A DNA stretch of 34,802 nt from Actinomycetota bacterium (GTDB lineage: Bacteria; Actinomycetota; Actinomycetes; Nanopelagicales; Nanopelagicaceae): NCBI GenBank assembly GCA_010024385.1, contig RGHD01000008.1:1-34802 (forward strand), read 5' to 3'. This document shows, piece after piece, positions 16,946-27,128 of this stretch. The position numbers were made by a program, and so were the translations under genes. The first letter of the stretch is position 1. Each line of letters starts with the position of its first letter. The notes under the pieces are model-generated. The model ran no database searches. It worked only from the letters and a program-made list of their open reading frames with translations, and had not been told where the DNA came from.

Positions 16946-17731
16946 TTAGTCGTTGCCGCGCAAGATTGAAAGCAGGCGCAGAACTTCTAGGTATAGCCAC
17001 ACGATTGTGACCATCAAACCAAAGGCAGCTCGCCATGACTCTGATTCTGGAGCACCGGCATTGATTCCCTTTTGAATTTGATCAAAATCTAGAATCAAGA
17101 AGAAGCTTGCAAGAACCATTCCACCTGCAGCCATAATCAAACCAAGGCCACCGATGTTATAGATGCTTGCACCAAAAAATGAACCAACAAATGAAAGCAG
17201 TGCCAGTACTAAGTAACCGATTAGTGCAGTCATGAGCACCTTGGTGAACTTAGGTGTCACGCGGATGCGTCCGCTCTTATAAGCAAAAAGCATGCCTGTG
17301 AAAGCACAGATAGTTACGATGATTGCTTGGCTAACAATTCCTGCATATGCAGAGTTGTAGATGTTGCTAATTGTTCCAAGTGCTAAACCTTGAAAAGCTG
17401 CATATGCAATTGCTAGAGCAGGCTTAACGGTTTTACTAAAGCTGTTGACCATTGCAAGTGCGAAACCACCAAAGACACCGAGCAACATTGCCCCGCCGCC
17501 AAGGTTAAGTGTCCATGCAACCGCCCCAACTGCAACTAGGACTGCAAATAAAATTCCTGTGCGAGTGACTACATCGTCAATCGTCATACGACCTGTGCGC
17601 ATCGATGATGCAGCAGGTGCGTTATAAAGTTCTTCCATCGCTGCTGGGTCTGAGTTAATTGTGCTCGGATCAAATGCAGCGTATCCACGCTGATTAAACG
17701 CCCGTCCTAAAACAGGGTTTGAACTGCGCAT
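16946..17731 (-). CDS. Bax inhibitor-1 / YccA family membrane protein
   Basis: The protein has seven hydrophobic helices and the BI-1 features of this branch: an N-terminal MRSSNPVLGRAF, a cytosolic segment, AYAAFQGLALGTISN, and a last helix rich in L ahead of LSILRGND. The ATG at 17729-17731 is preferred because AAAGGAGAG lies 7 bases upstream and the family begins this way. A GTG/ATG extension to 17785 would add 18 residues and run through a leader hairpin. The family forms pH-sensitive cation leak channels in some bacteria; here the role is unknown. Confidence 0.92.
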   Translation of the reverse strand: MRSSNPVLGRAFNQRGYAAFDPSTINSDPAAMEELYNAPAASSMRTGRMTIDDVVTRTGILFAVLVAVGAVAWTLNLGGGAMLLGVFGGFALAMVNSFSKTVKPALAIAYAAFQGLALGTISNIYNSAYAGIVSQAIIVTICAFTGMLFAYKSGRIRVTPKFTKVLMTALIGYLVLALLSFVGSFFGASIYNIGGLGLIMAAGGMVLASFFLILDFDQIQKGINAGAPESESWRAAFGLMVTIVWLYLEVLRLLSILRGND

Positions 17732-17738
17732 AACTTTT

Positions 17739-17773
17739 CTCTCCTTTTGTAGTGCCACCAGAACCTCTGGTGG
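17739..17773 (-). promoter_or_regulatory. Leader hairpin and Shine-Dalgarno of the Bax-inhibitor gene
   Basis: A perfect 8-bp stem, CCACCAGA/TCTGGTGG with a 3-base loop, occupies 17755-17773. It lies just upstream of AAAGGAGAG (17739-17747), which is 7 bases before the ATG. The hairpin does not cover the ribosome site, so it may stabilise the message or be the end of a processed tRNA-Leu transcript. Its function is unproven. Confidence 0.5.
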
Positions 17774-17826
17774 TTTGCCATTCATAACAAGTTTAAGGCC
17801 CAGAAGATTCCCAGGCTATGCGAAGA

Positions 17827-17902
17827 TGGTGCCCCGAGTGGGGGTCGAACCCACACTGGGAGGATTTTAAGTCCTCTGCCTCTGCCATTGGGCTATCGGG
17901 GC
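17827..17902 (-). tRNA. tRNA-Leu (UAA) with a short variable arm, CCA encoded
   Basis: The minus strand folds as a full cloverleaf of 76 bases. The acceptor stem is GCCCCGA/TCGGGGC, the D arm has GCC/GGC and the loop GG, and the anticodon stem GAGGA/TCCTC holds the loop CTTAAAA. The T arm is GTGGG/CCCAC with TTCGACC, followed by A73 and a genomic CCA. The loop puts UAA at 34-36, reading UUA. Between the anticodon and T stems are only 5 bases (CCAGT), so this is a class I tRNA, whereas bacterial tRNA-Leu normally has a long class II arm. A73 agrees with leucine identity. Confidence 0.9.
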
Positions 17903-17933
17903 CACGTGCAAGGGGTAAATCTACCCTGCTTTC

Positions 17934-18854
17934 CTAAGCACTCTTTCCAGCTAATGAACGGGCAATTGCATCCAAGATATCTGATTCAGATGCCACGAAT
18001 TCACTTGCCCCAGTTGCGCGCATGATCTCTGAAAGAACTAATGCACCTGCAGGAATCACATCCACTCGACCTGGGTGCATATAACCAAGATTTGAGCGTT
18101 CGTCTCGGGTTTTGGTTAAAAACATTTGTGATGTTTCATGAACTTGCTCGGCACTGATTCGAGATAAGTGAATTGCATAGCGATCGTATTCAGATAAGTT
18201 CAATGCAGCAGCTGCAACTGTAGTTGCTGTGCCTGCAACAGCGATTAACGTTTTTGCTTTTGTAATAGGAACAATGTTTGCCGCTTTGGCTATTGCTTCA
18301 ACAATATCAGCCCGTGCTGCATCCACTTGTGATTGTTGCGCAGGATCATTTGCAAAATGTCGCTCAGCCATTCTCACACAGCCTATATTGACTGATTTTG
18401 CAAACTCAACACTTGTTGTGCCAAAGACAAACTCAGTTGATCCGCCGCCAATATCAACGACAAGAAAAGGGCCATCAGATGTTTGAAAGTCTTGGATTGC
18501 TCCAACAAAGGAAAGTGCTGCTTCTTCATCCCCACTAATGACTTCAGGTTCAATCCCTAGTCGCTCGCGTACTCCATCAACAAAAAGGTGACGATTAGTT
18601 GCATCGCGTGTGGCACTAGTTGCACAAAAACGGATCTTTTCAACTCCGCGCTTTGCAATCTCTCTGGCAAATTTATCAACGGCTGCCAATGTGCGAGTGA
18701 TTGCATCTGGGTGGAACTGCCCGGTCTCATCAACACCTTGACCCAAGCGAACAATCTCCATCGTGCGCAGAACTTCACGAAAACTATCGCCTTCAATATC
18801 TGCAATCAGCAAGCGAATTGAGTTGGTGCCGCAATCAATGGCTGCTACTCGCAT
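17934..18854 (-). CDS. ppx: Exopolyphosphatase / pppGpp phosphohydrolase family protein
   Basis: The 306-residue protein has the ASKHA fold motifs of Ppx/GppA: AAIDCGTNSIRLLIAD at the start, CATSATRDATN, the phosphate-2 motif VVDIGGGSTEFVFG and AVAGTATTVAAAAL. It lacks the C-terminal HD domain of long Ppx proteins, like M. tuberculosis Ppx1 (Rv1026) in the same operon position. It should hydrolyse polyphosphate ends or pppGpp. I chose the ATG at 18852-18854, inside the last codons of DUF501, because MRVAAIDCG is the family start; an ATG 6 codons upstream is less likely. Confidence 0.92.
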   Translation of the reverse strand: MRVAAIDCGTNSIRLLIADIEGDSFREVLRTMEIVRLGQGVDETGQFHPDAITRTLAAVDKFAREIAKRGVEKIRFCATSATRDATNRHLFVDGVRERLGIEPEVISGDEEAALSFVGAIQDFQTSDGPFLVVDIGGGSTEFVFGTTSVEFAKSVNIGCVRMAERHFANDPAQQSQVDAARADIVEAIAKAANIVPITKAKTLIAVAGTATTVAAAALNLSEYDRYAIHLSRISAEQVHETSQMFLTKTRDERSNLGYMHPGRVDVIPAGALVLSEIMRATGASEFVASESDILDAIARSLAGKSA

Positions 18855-19390
18855 GGATTGCCTTCCCACCACTTGGGTAGTTTTGCTAGCGCTTCATCGC
18901 CCAGTGGGTTCACATCTGGGCCAGCTGAGAGTGAGTGCGCAATAAGTGAGTGCAGGCATTTAACTCGGGTTGGCATTCCACCTGCAGAGACATTTTCTAA
19001 TTCAGCAACATCAATACCAAGTGCTGATCGCGCTGCAATGTAGTCATCATGAGCTGCGTGATACGCCCCAGCTAACTCTGCATCTGTTTCAAGCCGATCA
19101 TTCATCTGACCCATTAAGCCCGTTGTTTCAAGAGTTGAAATTGCTGCAGTTAAGCGCGGGCAGGTTGCGTAATAGAAAGTTGGGAAAGGCGTGCCATCGG
19201 CAAGACGCGGTGGTGTTTCCACTACTGCAGGTTTACCGCATGGACAGCGGTAAGCAATTGCATGAACGTCACGTGGTGTGCGACCTAATTGAATTTCAAT
19301 GCAATCTAAATCTGCTTGTGTTACTTCGCGCAAAGGATTAACCAGCTTCTGTGATGGATGCAATAAGTCTTGAATACCAAGGTTGTCCAT
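18845..19390 (-). CDS. DUF501 domain-containing protein
   Basis: The DUF501 block is clear: QLGRTPRDVHAIAYRCPCGKPAVV, TPFPTFYYATCPRL and the AYHAAHDDYIAARSALG helix. A pair of Cys in CPCG and a further Cys in TCPRL suggest metal binding. The full frame is 181 residues but overlaps the end of the FtsB-like gene by 53 bases; a TTG at 19331-19333 (before REVTQADL) would give a 162-residue protein closer to family size. Position between ftsB-like and ppx is conserved across actinobacteria. Function unknown. Confidence 0.88.
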   Translation of the reverse strand: MDNLGIQDLLHPSQKLVNPLREVTQADLDCIEIQLGRTPRDVHAIAYRCPCGKPAVVETPPRLADGTPFPTFYYATCPRLTAAISTLETTGLMGQMNDRLETDAELAGAYHAAHDDYIAARSALGIDVAELENVSAGGMPTRVKCLHSLIAHSLSAGPDVNPLGDEALAKLPKWWEGNPCE

Positions 19391-19736
19391 CTGTTAGGGA
19401 GTTGGCAACCTTAGTGCCCTCATCTGTATTTGATGCAGTTCCATTTTCTGTCACTATGTATTGGCGCTCTCCAGGTAATACAAAGTGCAAACGCTCACGG
19501 GCTTGCGACTTAATGTATTCAGGATCTTGCCATAACAAAAGTTCTTGGCGCGCGGCTTCTAGCGCCTTGTTATCTGAAGCTAACTGTGAATTAAGTGCAC
19601 TGATTTGTGCTCGCTGAGTGAAATAGTGCTTCACTGGAGGCGCAATGGCTAGGGCCAAAATAAAAAATATTGCCCATAGCGCTAGAGCACGCCCAGAATT
19701 ACGCCGACTTCGAAAACTTAATTGTCGACGCGCCAC
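19338..19736 (-). CDS. FtsB/DivIC-type septum formation initiator protein
   Basis: The 132-residue protein has a basic cytoplasmic N-terminus (MARRQLSFRSRR), one membrane helix (about 18-35), an extracytoplasmic coiled coil (about 40-68) and the family motif DPEYIKSQARERLHFVLPGE. Such proteins join the FtsQ-FtsL divisome subcomplex. The start is GTG at 19734-19736, 8 bases after the enolase stop. Order eno-ftsB-like-DUF501-ppx is the same as in M. tuberculosis Rv1023-Rv1026. Confidence 0.9.
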   Translation of the reverse strand: MARRQLSFRSRRNSGRALALWAIFFILALAIAPPVKHYFTQRAQISALNSQLASDNKALEAARQELLLWQDPEYIKSQARERLHFVLPGERQYIVTENGTASNTDEGTKVANSLTDGQPWYSRLIASITEAG

Positions 19737-19744
19737 AAAATCAC

Positions 19745-21037
<1,293 letters not shown>

Positions 21038-21101
21038 TCACTTACACAATTTGTGCCGTAGACCTCAACGCTGAAATCGCACAATCTTTACTGGACTAAT
21101 C

Positions 21102-21752
21102 CTACCGTGCCTCGATAGCGCTCACTTGTTCGCTTAACTTCAATGCCTCTTTGCGTAGCGCCGCCTCAGCATCTATTCCATTGGCGTGGGCCCATGCAAT
21201 AACGGCCAGTAACGCCGCTCCCACGGCACCTTCATCAGCGTCCCCACTCATGTCAGCAAACGTTGGAGTGTGCAGATCAACGTTGTATTTTTCGGCGCGA
21301 TATAAAAGCTTTTCAATTAAAGGCAACGCCGGCTGCGCCATAGCGATCCCATCAAGGGCTGAAGTGCGACCCTTTTCTTTCTTTTTAATATCTTCCCAGT
21401 TTTGCAAAACATCTTCTGAAGTTTTTACTTCAACTCCAGCAAAGACGTGGGGATGGCGCCTAATCAACTTATCAGCGATGCCTTGAGCAACATCTTCAAT
21501 TGAAAATGGATCACTTGGATGCTCTTGAGCGATACGTGCATGGAAATAAACCTGTAGTAATACATCACCGAGTTCTTCGCGCATTTCAACGCGATCTCCA
21601 CCTGCTACAGCATCGACAAATTCATAGGACTCTTCTAAAAGATACTTAAGAAGTGACTCATGCGTTTGTTCTGCATCCCAAGGACAACCCCCAGGAGAGC
21701 GCAGTTGGTTCATAACCTCAACTAAGCGTTGAAGCTGTGAACCCTGCGTCAT
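21102..21752 (-). CDS. mazG: MazG family nucleoside triphosphate pyrophosphohydrolase
   Basis: The 216-residue protein shows RSPGGCPWDAEQTHESLLKYLLEESYEFVDA and REELGDVLLQVYFHARIA, carrying the EExxE...ExxD Mg-binding pattern of MazG, then RRHPHVFAG and NWEDIKKKEKGR. It hydrolyses non-canonical or excess NTPs to NMPs. It is shorter than the two-domain E. coli enzyme, with one full MazG domain and a reduced second part. ATG at 21750-21752. It follows the lipoprotein gene by 11 bases. Confidence 0.93.
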   Translation of the reverse strand: MTQGSQLQRLVEVMNQLRSPGGCPWDAEQTHESLLKYLLEESYEFVDAVAGGDRVEMREELGDVLLQVYFHARIAQEHPSDPFSIEDVAQGIADKLIRRHPHVFAGVEVKTSEDVLQNWEDIKKKEKGRTSALDGIAMAQPALPLIEKLLYRAEKYNVDLHTPTFADMSGDADEGAVGAALLAVIAWAHANGIDAEAALRKEALKLSEQVSAIEAR

Positions 21753-21763
21753 CGACTAATTCT

Positions 21764-22366
21764 TTACTCTGTTGGGGTAACAGCAGTACCTGCTGCATCA
21801 GAGGCAACAACATCGGCCACTGTGCCATCCCACTTGCCATAACGTGGATTAACAGTTACGCCAAGTTCTTTAGCTTTTGCAACAACAAGCTTTTGAATCT
21901 GTGCTCCAATATCGGCCTCAGCCACACCTGCAGCACTAAGTGCTTGGCTAATTTTGTCTGAAAGTGAAATAGCTTCGATGTATTGATTAAAATCCTTTGG
22001 AGCAATTCCTGCACCAACAAGTGCGTTTGGAAGTGCTTCTTCCCCACCTACTTGATCAATGATGCTCTGGCGGCGTGTGTCAATCTCTGCCTTTGAGACT
22101 GAAAGTTTGATTTCTTTTCCAACTTCACGAAGAAGAGCTGTTAATAAGTGAAATCGAAGTTGACCACGGTTAAGTGCTTCACCAGTGTCAAGTTGCATCT
22201 GTGAGGTGTCAACACCTTGGCGAGCCGCAAGAATTGCATCAATACTACTTTGCACTGTGGCCTGTGAAATCTTTGTGCTGCCTAATGTTGCAGCAGAACC
22301 AACTTGGGAACATCCAGTTAGTAGGAGCGTGGTTGCGATGGCAACAATTGCCAGAATCTTCTTCAC
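21764..22366 (-). CDS. SurA N-terminal domain lipoprotein (peptidyl-prolyl isomerase-like chaperone)
   Basis: A lipoprotein signal peptide with the lipobox LLTGC (Cys at residue 19) opens the 200-residue protein. The rest matches the SurA-type N-terminal chaperone helices, including ISQATVQSSIDAIL, RGQLRFHLLTALL and RRQSIIDQVGGEEALPNAL, and has no PPIase domain. The C-terminus NPRYGKWDG resembles actinobacterial members. It is probably anchored outside the membrane and helps fold exported proteins. The start is GTG, overlapping the mfd stop by one base (TAGTG). In M. tuberculosis this slot between mazG and eno holds a lipoprotein (lpqU), probably unrelated. Confidence 0.85.
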   Translation of the reverse strand: MKKILAIVAIATTLLLTGCSQVGSAATLGSTKISQATVQSSIDAILAARQGVDTSQMQLDTGEALNRGQLRFHLLTALLREVGKEIKLSVSKAEIDTRRQSIIDQVGGEEALPNALVGAGIAPKDFNQYIEAISLSDKISQALSAAGVAEADIGAQIQKLVVAKAKELGVTVNPRYGKWDGTVADVVASDAAGTAVTPTE

Positions 22367-25300
22367 TATGAACTCACTTTCGGTGCTTCGCTTAGTTGGT
22401 GAACAGCCTCAACGACCCAGGCCAGAAGAGAAGTATCCACTATCTCAGGCTCATTCTGGGACGGATTCCACGCGGGGCCTTTGGCTAATGCAACTAAAAC
22501 GGTGCGTGTAGCCGGTTTATAGAGTGAACCTGGATACAAACGTGACAGACGTAACTGACGTGACTCAGGCAAAGTCAAAGGAGCTAGTCGCAGGTATTTT
22601 CCTTGGATTACTACCTCTGTTAACTTGGCGATCTTTGCTTGAGCACGAAGTTGGGCAACTCCCAATAAGGCAACTGCTTCCTCAGGTAATTCTCCGAATC
22701 GATCAACTAGTTCAGCGCGAATAGATTCAACATCTGAAGGGTTTTTAACATCAGCTAAACGTCGATAGAGATCAAGGCGCAATCTCTCCCCTGGCACATA
22801 CTCACTGGATAAATGCGCATTGATAGGAAGCTCTACTTTGCACTCTGAAATCTTTTCTTCGGTTTCAATAATTCCCTGCTTGTAATCTTGCACCGCTTCG
22901 CCCACCATGCGCATGTATAAATCAAATCCAACATCTGCGATGTGGCCAGATTGTTCACCACCCAACAGATTTCCAGCCCCGCGAATCTCTAAATCTTTAA
23001 GTGCTACGCGCATTCCAGAACCCAGCTCAGTATTGGCTGCAATAGTTGTTAAACGATCATGAGCTAACTCCGAGAGAGGTTGATCGGCTGGATACAAAAA
23101 GTAGGCGTATGCACGTTCGCGGCCACGGCCCACACGACCACGTAGTTGGTGAAGTTGAGACAGACCAAACATGTCAGCTCGTTCAACAATAAGTGTGTTG
23201 GCATTTTGAATATCTAACCCACTTTCAACAATTGTTGTGCAAACAAGCACATCAAAGTCACGGTTCCAGAAAGCCAGAATCACTTCTTCGAGTGCGCCTT
23301 CACTCATTTGCCCGTGTGCCACGCGAATACGCGCCTCTGGTACTAATTCCTGCAACCTAGCTGCTGTGCGATCAATGCTTTCAACGCGATTATGTAAATA
23401 GAAAATCTGACCATCACGTAAGAGTTCACGGTGGATAGCTGCAGTAATCTGCGCCTCTTCTGCCGGGCCCACATAAGTAAGGATTGGATGGCGCTCTTCA
23501 GGTGGAGTAGTAATCGTAGACATTTCGCGAATGCCAGTTACTGCCATCTCAAGAGTTCGTGGAATAGGTGTGGCCGACATAGCTAATACGTCCACAGTGG
23601 TGCGAAGCTTCTTTAAGGATTCCTTTTGCTCAACACCAAAGCGTTGTTCTTCATCCACGATAACAAGACCCAAATCTTTAAAAGCTACATCGTTGGAAAG
23701 TATTCGGTGGGTTCCAACAACCACATCAATAGTTCCTGCAGCAAGGCCATCAATAACCTCTTTGTTCTCTTTAGCGCTGTTGAAGCGAGACATTCCTGCA
23801 ACATTTAATGGAAAACCTGCATAACGCTCGGCAAATGTCTTGGTGTGTTGTTGAACAAGCAATGTTGTTGGGACAAGAACTGCTACTTGCTTTCCATCCT
23901 GCACAGCTTTAAAGGCTGCACGAATTGCAATCTCAGTCTTTCCATAACCCACATCACCACAGATGATGCGATCCATGGGATATGGACGCTCCATATCTGC
24001 CTTGACATCATTAATGGTTGATAACTGATCGGGAGTTTCAATGTATGAAAAAGAATCTTCTAATTCGCGCTGCCATGGTGTATCAGGTGAAAAAGCAAAG
24101 CCAGGAGAACTAGTGCGGGCTGCGTATAAGCGAATGAGTTCGCCAGCAATTTGGCGCACAGCCTTACGTGCCCGGCCCTTAGCTTTTTGCCATTCACCGC
24201 TACCAATACGGTGCACGGTAGGTGTTTCACCACCCACATATTTACTGACTTGCTCAAGTGCATCTGTTGGAACAAATATGCGATCTCCAGGTTGTCCACG
24301 TTTAGCTGGCGCATATTCAATGATTAAGTATTCGCGGGTCACTCCAGCAACTGTGCGCTCTAGTAATTCAACATAACGTCCAATTCCATGTTGTTCATGC
24401 ACTACAAAATCCCCAGCACGAAGCTCTAGTGGGTCAATAGCTTGCTTTCGCTTTGTGGGCATGCGCCCTGAATCTTTAACACTTCCCTTGCTACCTGTTA
24501 AATCTCGCTCAGTCATGAACAGGATTTGGTGGGCTGCACTTTCAAAACCATGAGCAATGATTGAGGTTGTTAAATGAATAACACCTTTTGTAGGAGTAGC
24601 TAGTAACTTCTCATTTATCTGCACTGGCAAATCTGCAGACCTAAATATGCCTGTATATCTCTCAAGCATTCCGTGACCATGAGTTGCAAAGACCACTGTG
24701 AAATGAGATTCCACAGCATTTCGTAACTGTTCAATAGTGCGCTCAATGTCCCCACGCATTGGATCTATCGCGTTGTAATCTAAGAACTCTGTGTCTTCGG
24801 CTAAATCGCTTCCATATGGAGAGAGGGAACCTGTGGCCACCTTGTGCTCAATAATTTCTGCACTCAACTCATCCCACGACATATAGGTTCCAGAGCCATC
24901 GTGTATAGGCGCCACTGCCCCATGTGCTGCATTACTCCACGATGCATTTAAGAATTCTTCATTTGTTGCTAGTAAATCTGAAGCCCTAGATTTAATCCGC
25001 TCTTCGTCAATGAAAATAATTTGAGTATTAGCTGGCATTCTAGAAATAATCGTTTCAGTCTCATTGATAAGCAAGGGAATGAGAGATTCCATACCCTCAA
25101 AACTCATGCCTTCGCTAATCTTTTCTAGAAGCTCTGCTGCGGCTGGCGGTAAAGAGTCGATTAGTTCAATGGCGCGGTGTCGAATTTCTTTCGTAATGAG
25201 AAGTTCTCGGCAAGGATAAATCTGTATGGCACCAACAACTGGCTTAAAGGTGCGTTGATTAGCAACTTCAAAGTAGCTTAAATCTTCAATCTCATCACCA

Positions 25301-25839
25301 AAGAAATCGATACGGATTGGATAATCTGCAAGCGGTAGGAACAAATCTACGATTCCACCGCGCACTGCGAATTCACCACGGCGTTCAACTAAATCAGTGC
25401 GTGTATAGGAAAGAGATGAAAGGTGACGCACGAGTTCATCCAGAGATTGATCTTTACCAATTTCTAACTGTAAAAGTGCGTCCTTACCCAAAGTTGCAAT
25501 AATTCGATGAATAACACCACGCACTGGAGTAACAACTATTGGGAATTCAGATTGTTTCTTCTCTAACTCATAGAGAGTTTGAATTCTCTTTGCAACAGTG
25601 TCGCTTCGTGGGCTTAAACGCTCATGTGGCAGGGTTTCCCATGCAGGGAACTCAAAAACATTGTTATGTAGCTCGCGAAGTTCATTAACAAGATCTTCAC
25701 TGCTGCGGCTAGAACTTGTAATAACAAGTAAAGGGTGATGCGCAGCACGAGCTGCCAAGAGAAATGGATATATCGATGAAGGTGCCACGATATGAGATGC
25801 CTCTAACTGCGTTGGCAGCGAAGAGATTAAGCCACGCAC
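22366..25839 (-). CDS. mfd: Transcription-repair coupling factor Mfd
   Basis: Mfd removes stalled RNA polymerase and recruits the UvrABC system. The 1157-residue protein is full length. The UvrB-homology part is at about 1-400. The RNAP-interaction domain contains the FVVHEQHGIGRY motif (about 480-545). The translocase has Walker A DVGYGKTE, the DEEQ box in VDEEQRFGVEQ, ATPIPRTLEMA, VESGLDIQNANT and the LHQLRGRVGRGRERAYAY motif. The C-terminal TRCF domain contains RLDLYRRLADV. The start is GTG at 25837-25839, with AAGGAGGT 6 bases before it. Confidence 0.98.
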   Translation of the reverse strand: MRGLISSLPTQLEASHIVAPSSIYPFLLAARAAHHPLLVITSSSRSSEDLVNELRELHNNVFEFPAWETLPHERLSPRSDTVAKRIQTLYELEKKQSEFPIVVTPVRGVIHRIIATLGKDALLQLEIGKDQSLDELVRHLSSLSYTRTDLVERRGEFAVRGGIVDLFLPLADYPIRIDFFGDEIEDLSYFEVANQRTFKPVVGAIQIYPCRELLITKEIRHRAIELIDSLPPAAAELLEKISEGMSFEGMESLIPLLINETETIISRMPANTQIIFIDEERIKSRASDLLATNEEFLNASWSNAAHGAVAPIHDGSGTYMSWDELSAEIIEHKVATGSLSPYGSDLAEDTEFLDYNAIDPMRGDIERTIEQLRNAVESHFTVVFATHGHGMLERYTGIFRSADLPVQINEKLLATPTKGVIHLTTSIIAHGFESAAHQILFMTERDLTGSKGSVKDSGRMPTKRKQAIDPLELRAGDFVVHEQHGIGRYVELLERTVAGVTREYLIIEYAPAKRGQPGDRIFVPTDALEQVSKYVGGETPTVHRIGSGEWQKAKGRARKAVRQIAGELIRLYAARTSSPGFAFSPDTPWQRELEDSFSYIETPDQLSTINDVKADMERPYPMDRIICGDVGYGKTEIAIRAAFKAVQDGKQVAVLVPTTLLVQQHTKTFAERYAGFPLNVAGMSRFNSAKENKEVIDGLAAGTIDVVVGTHRILSNDVAFKDLGLVIVDEEQRFGVEQKESLKKLRTTVDVLAMSATPIPRTLEMAVTGIREMSTITTPPEERHPILTYVGPAEEAQITAAIHRELLRDGQIFYLHNRVESIDRTAARLQELVPEARIRVAHGQMSEGALEEVILAFWNRDFDVLVCTTIVESGLDIQNANTLIVERADMFGLSQLHQLRGRVGRGRERAYAYFLYPADQPLSELAHDRLTTIAANTELGSGMRVALKDLEIRGAGNLLGGEQSGHIADVGFDLYMRMVGEAVQDYKQGIIETEEKISECKVELPINAHLSSEYVPGERLRLDLYRRLADVKNPSDVESIRAELVDRFGELPEEAVALLGVAQLRAQAKIAKLTEVVIQGKYLRLAPLTLPESRQLRLSRLYPGSLYKPATRTVLVALAKGPAWNPSQNEPEIVDTSLLAWVVEAVHQLSEAPKVSS

Positions 25840-25845
25840 AAGTAC

Positions 25846-25895
25846 ACCTCCTTATAAACGCCGTTAGGCCCCGTTCCCAAAAGGGAGGGGGCTAA
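25846..25895 (-). promoter_or_regulatory. mfd Shine-Dalgarno and upstream GC-rich hairpin
   Basis: AAGGAGGT (25846-25853), a full match to the anti-SD, lies 6 bases before the mfd GTG. Between it and the divergent ppc gene is an imperfect GC-rich hairpin at 25864-25895: TTAG, CCCC and CCC runs pair with GGG, GGGG and CTAA around an AAAA loop. On the minus strand it would sit in the mfd leader about 10 bases before the ribosome site. Confidence 0.55.
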
Positions 25896-25949
25896 TGGAT
25901 TCATTCTAATTTGTTCGCACCACCTACGGCGACCTGAGAGGATTACCCA

Positions 25950-27128
25950 ATGAAATCCAGCGGTTCTGGCGGTGCAGTAGCAGCAGATGATGCTGCTTTA
26001 CGTAGCGATGTCCGCAAACTGGGAGATTTGCTGGGTCAAACACTTGTGCGCCAAGAAGGCCCTGAGCTTTTAGCGCTCGTTGAAAATGTGCGCAAAGCTG
26101 TTCGCGAAGGCCAGGGCGAAGAAATACTCGCATCCTTATCTGTTGAAGATTCAGTGCAGTTAGTGCGTGCTTTTAGTACATATTTCAATTTAGCAAACGT
26201 TGCAGAACAAGTGCACCGCGCACGTGTCTTAGCCGAAGCTCGAGCTGATGGAGGATCATGGTTAGCACGCGCTGTAGACAAAATCGAAGCAGCGTTAAAA
26301 TCTCAAACACCTGGGCATGAACTAAACAGCGAAGAGATTTCTGGCTGGATTAATGAAATGTCAGTGCGTCCCGTATTCACGGCCCATCCAACTGAGGCAG
26401 CTCGTCGTTCAGTTCTGAGTAAATTAGGACAGGTTGCAGATTTACTTGAAGATGGACGTAATCCTTCTCAAGCAGATCGCCTGGCTGAAACTATTGATTT
26501 GCTCTGGCAGACCGATGAACTTCGTGTTGGCCAACCCGAACCACTTGATGAAGCAATGAATGCTCTCTATTACTTGGATGATTTGTTCCGTCAAACAGTT
26601 CCTGAAGTTCTCAATGACTTTGCACGTGAAATGAAGCGCATTGACGTTGTTGTTCCTGTGACAGCACGCCCGCTTTCTTTTGGCAGCTGGATCGGTGGAG
26701 ATAGAGACGGTAACCCAAATGTGACCCCACAAGTCACCAACGATGCGATGCTTCTACAGGTAGCTCACGCGATTCGCGTAACAATCGATGCAATGAATTC
26801 ACTGCGCCAAGTACTTTCAGTCTCAACAAGAATCATTGGCGCTACGCCAGAATTGACTGCTTCAGTTGAACAGGATTTAAAGCACATCCGCGAATTTGAA
26901 CCGCGTTTCTTGCGCCTTAACGCTCAAGAGCCTTATCGCTTAAAGGCCACAGCAATTGTGCATCGCCTTGCCTTAACTCGCGAACGCCATGCAAAAGGTG
27001 CGGCACATGTTGCCCATCGGGACTATGCAGATACAGATGAGCTTCTTAAAGATTTAATGCTGATGCGAGATTCACTTTTTGCTCATAAAGGTGAACTAAA
27101 GCACGCATTGGTTTTGCTCCGTTGCTAG
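25950..27128 (+). pseudogene. ppc: Phosphoenolpyruvate carboxylase, N-terminal part of a gene with an internal deletion
   Basis: The first frame (392 codons) matches the N-terminal PEPC region up to about ERHAKGAA...[21 protein letters not shown]. The catalytic histidine motif VFTAHPTEAARRSVL and GSWIGGDRDGNPNVT are intact. After GEL the family continues with about 130-150 residues that include the substrate-binding Arg region (VREH / E. coli Arg396 region). These are missing; the frame instead runs into the next conserved block out of phase and stops at 27126-27128. AGAGGA lies 8 bases before the ATG at 25950. PEPC makes oxaloacetate from PEP and bicarbonate. Confidence 0.9.

Noticed and set aside
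17827-17902. tRNA-Lys or suppressor tRNA reading of the TTAAAA loop
   Set aside because: Loop numbering with T33 places UAA at 34-36 and the 5-bp stem is perfect, so Leu(UAA) is the only consistent reading.
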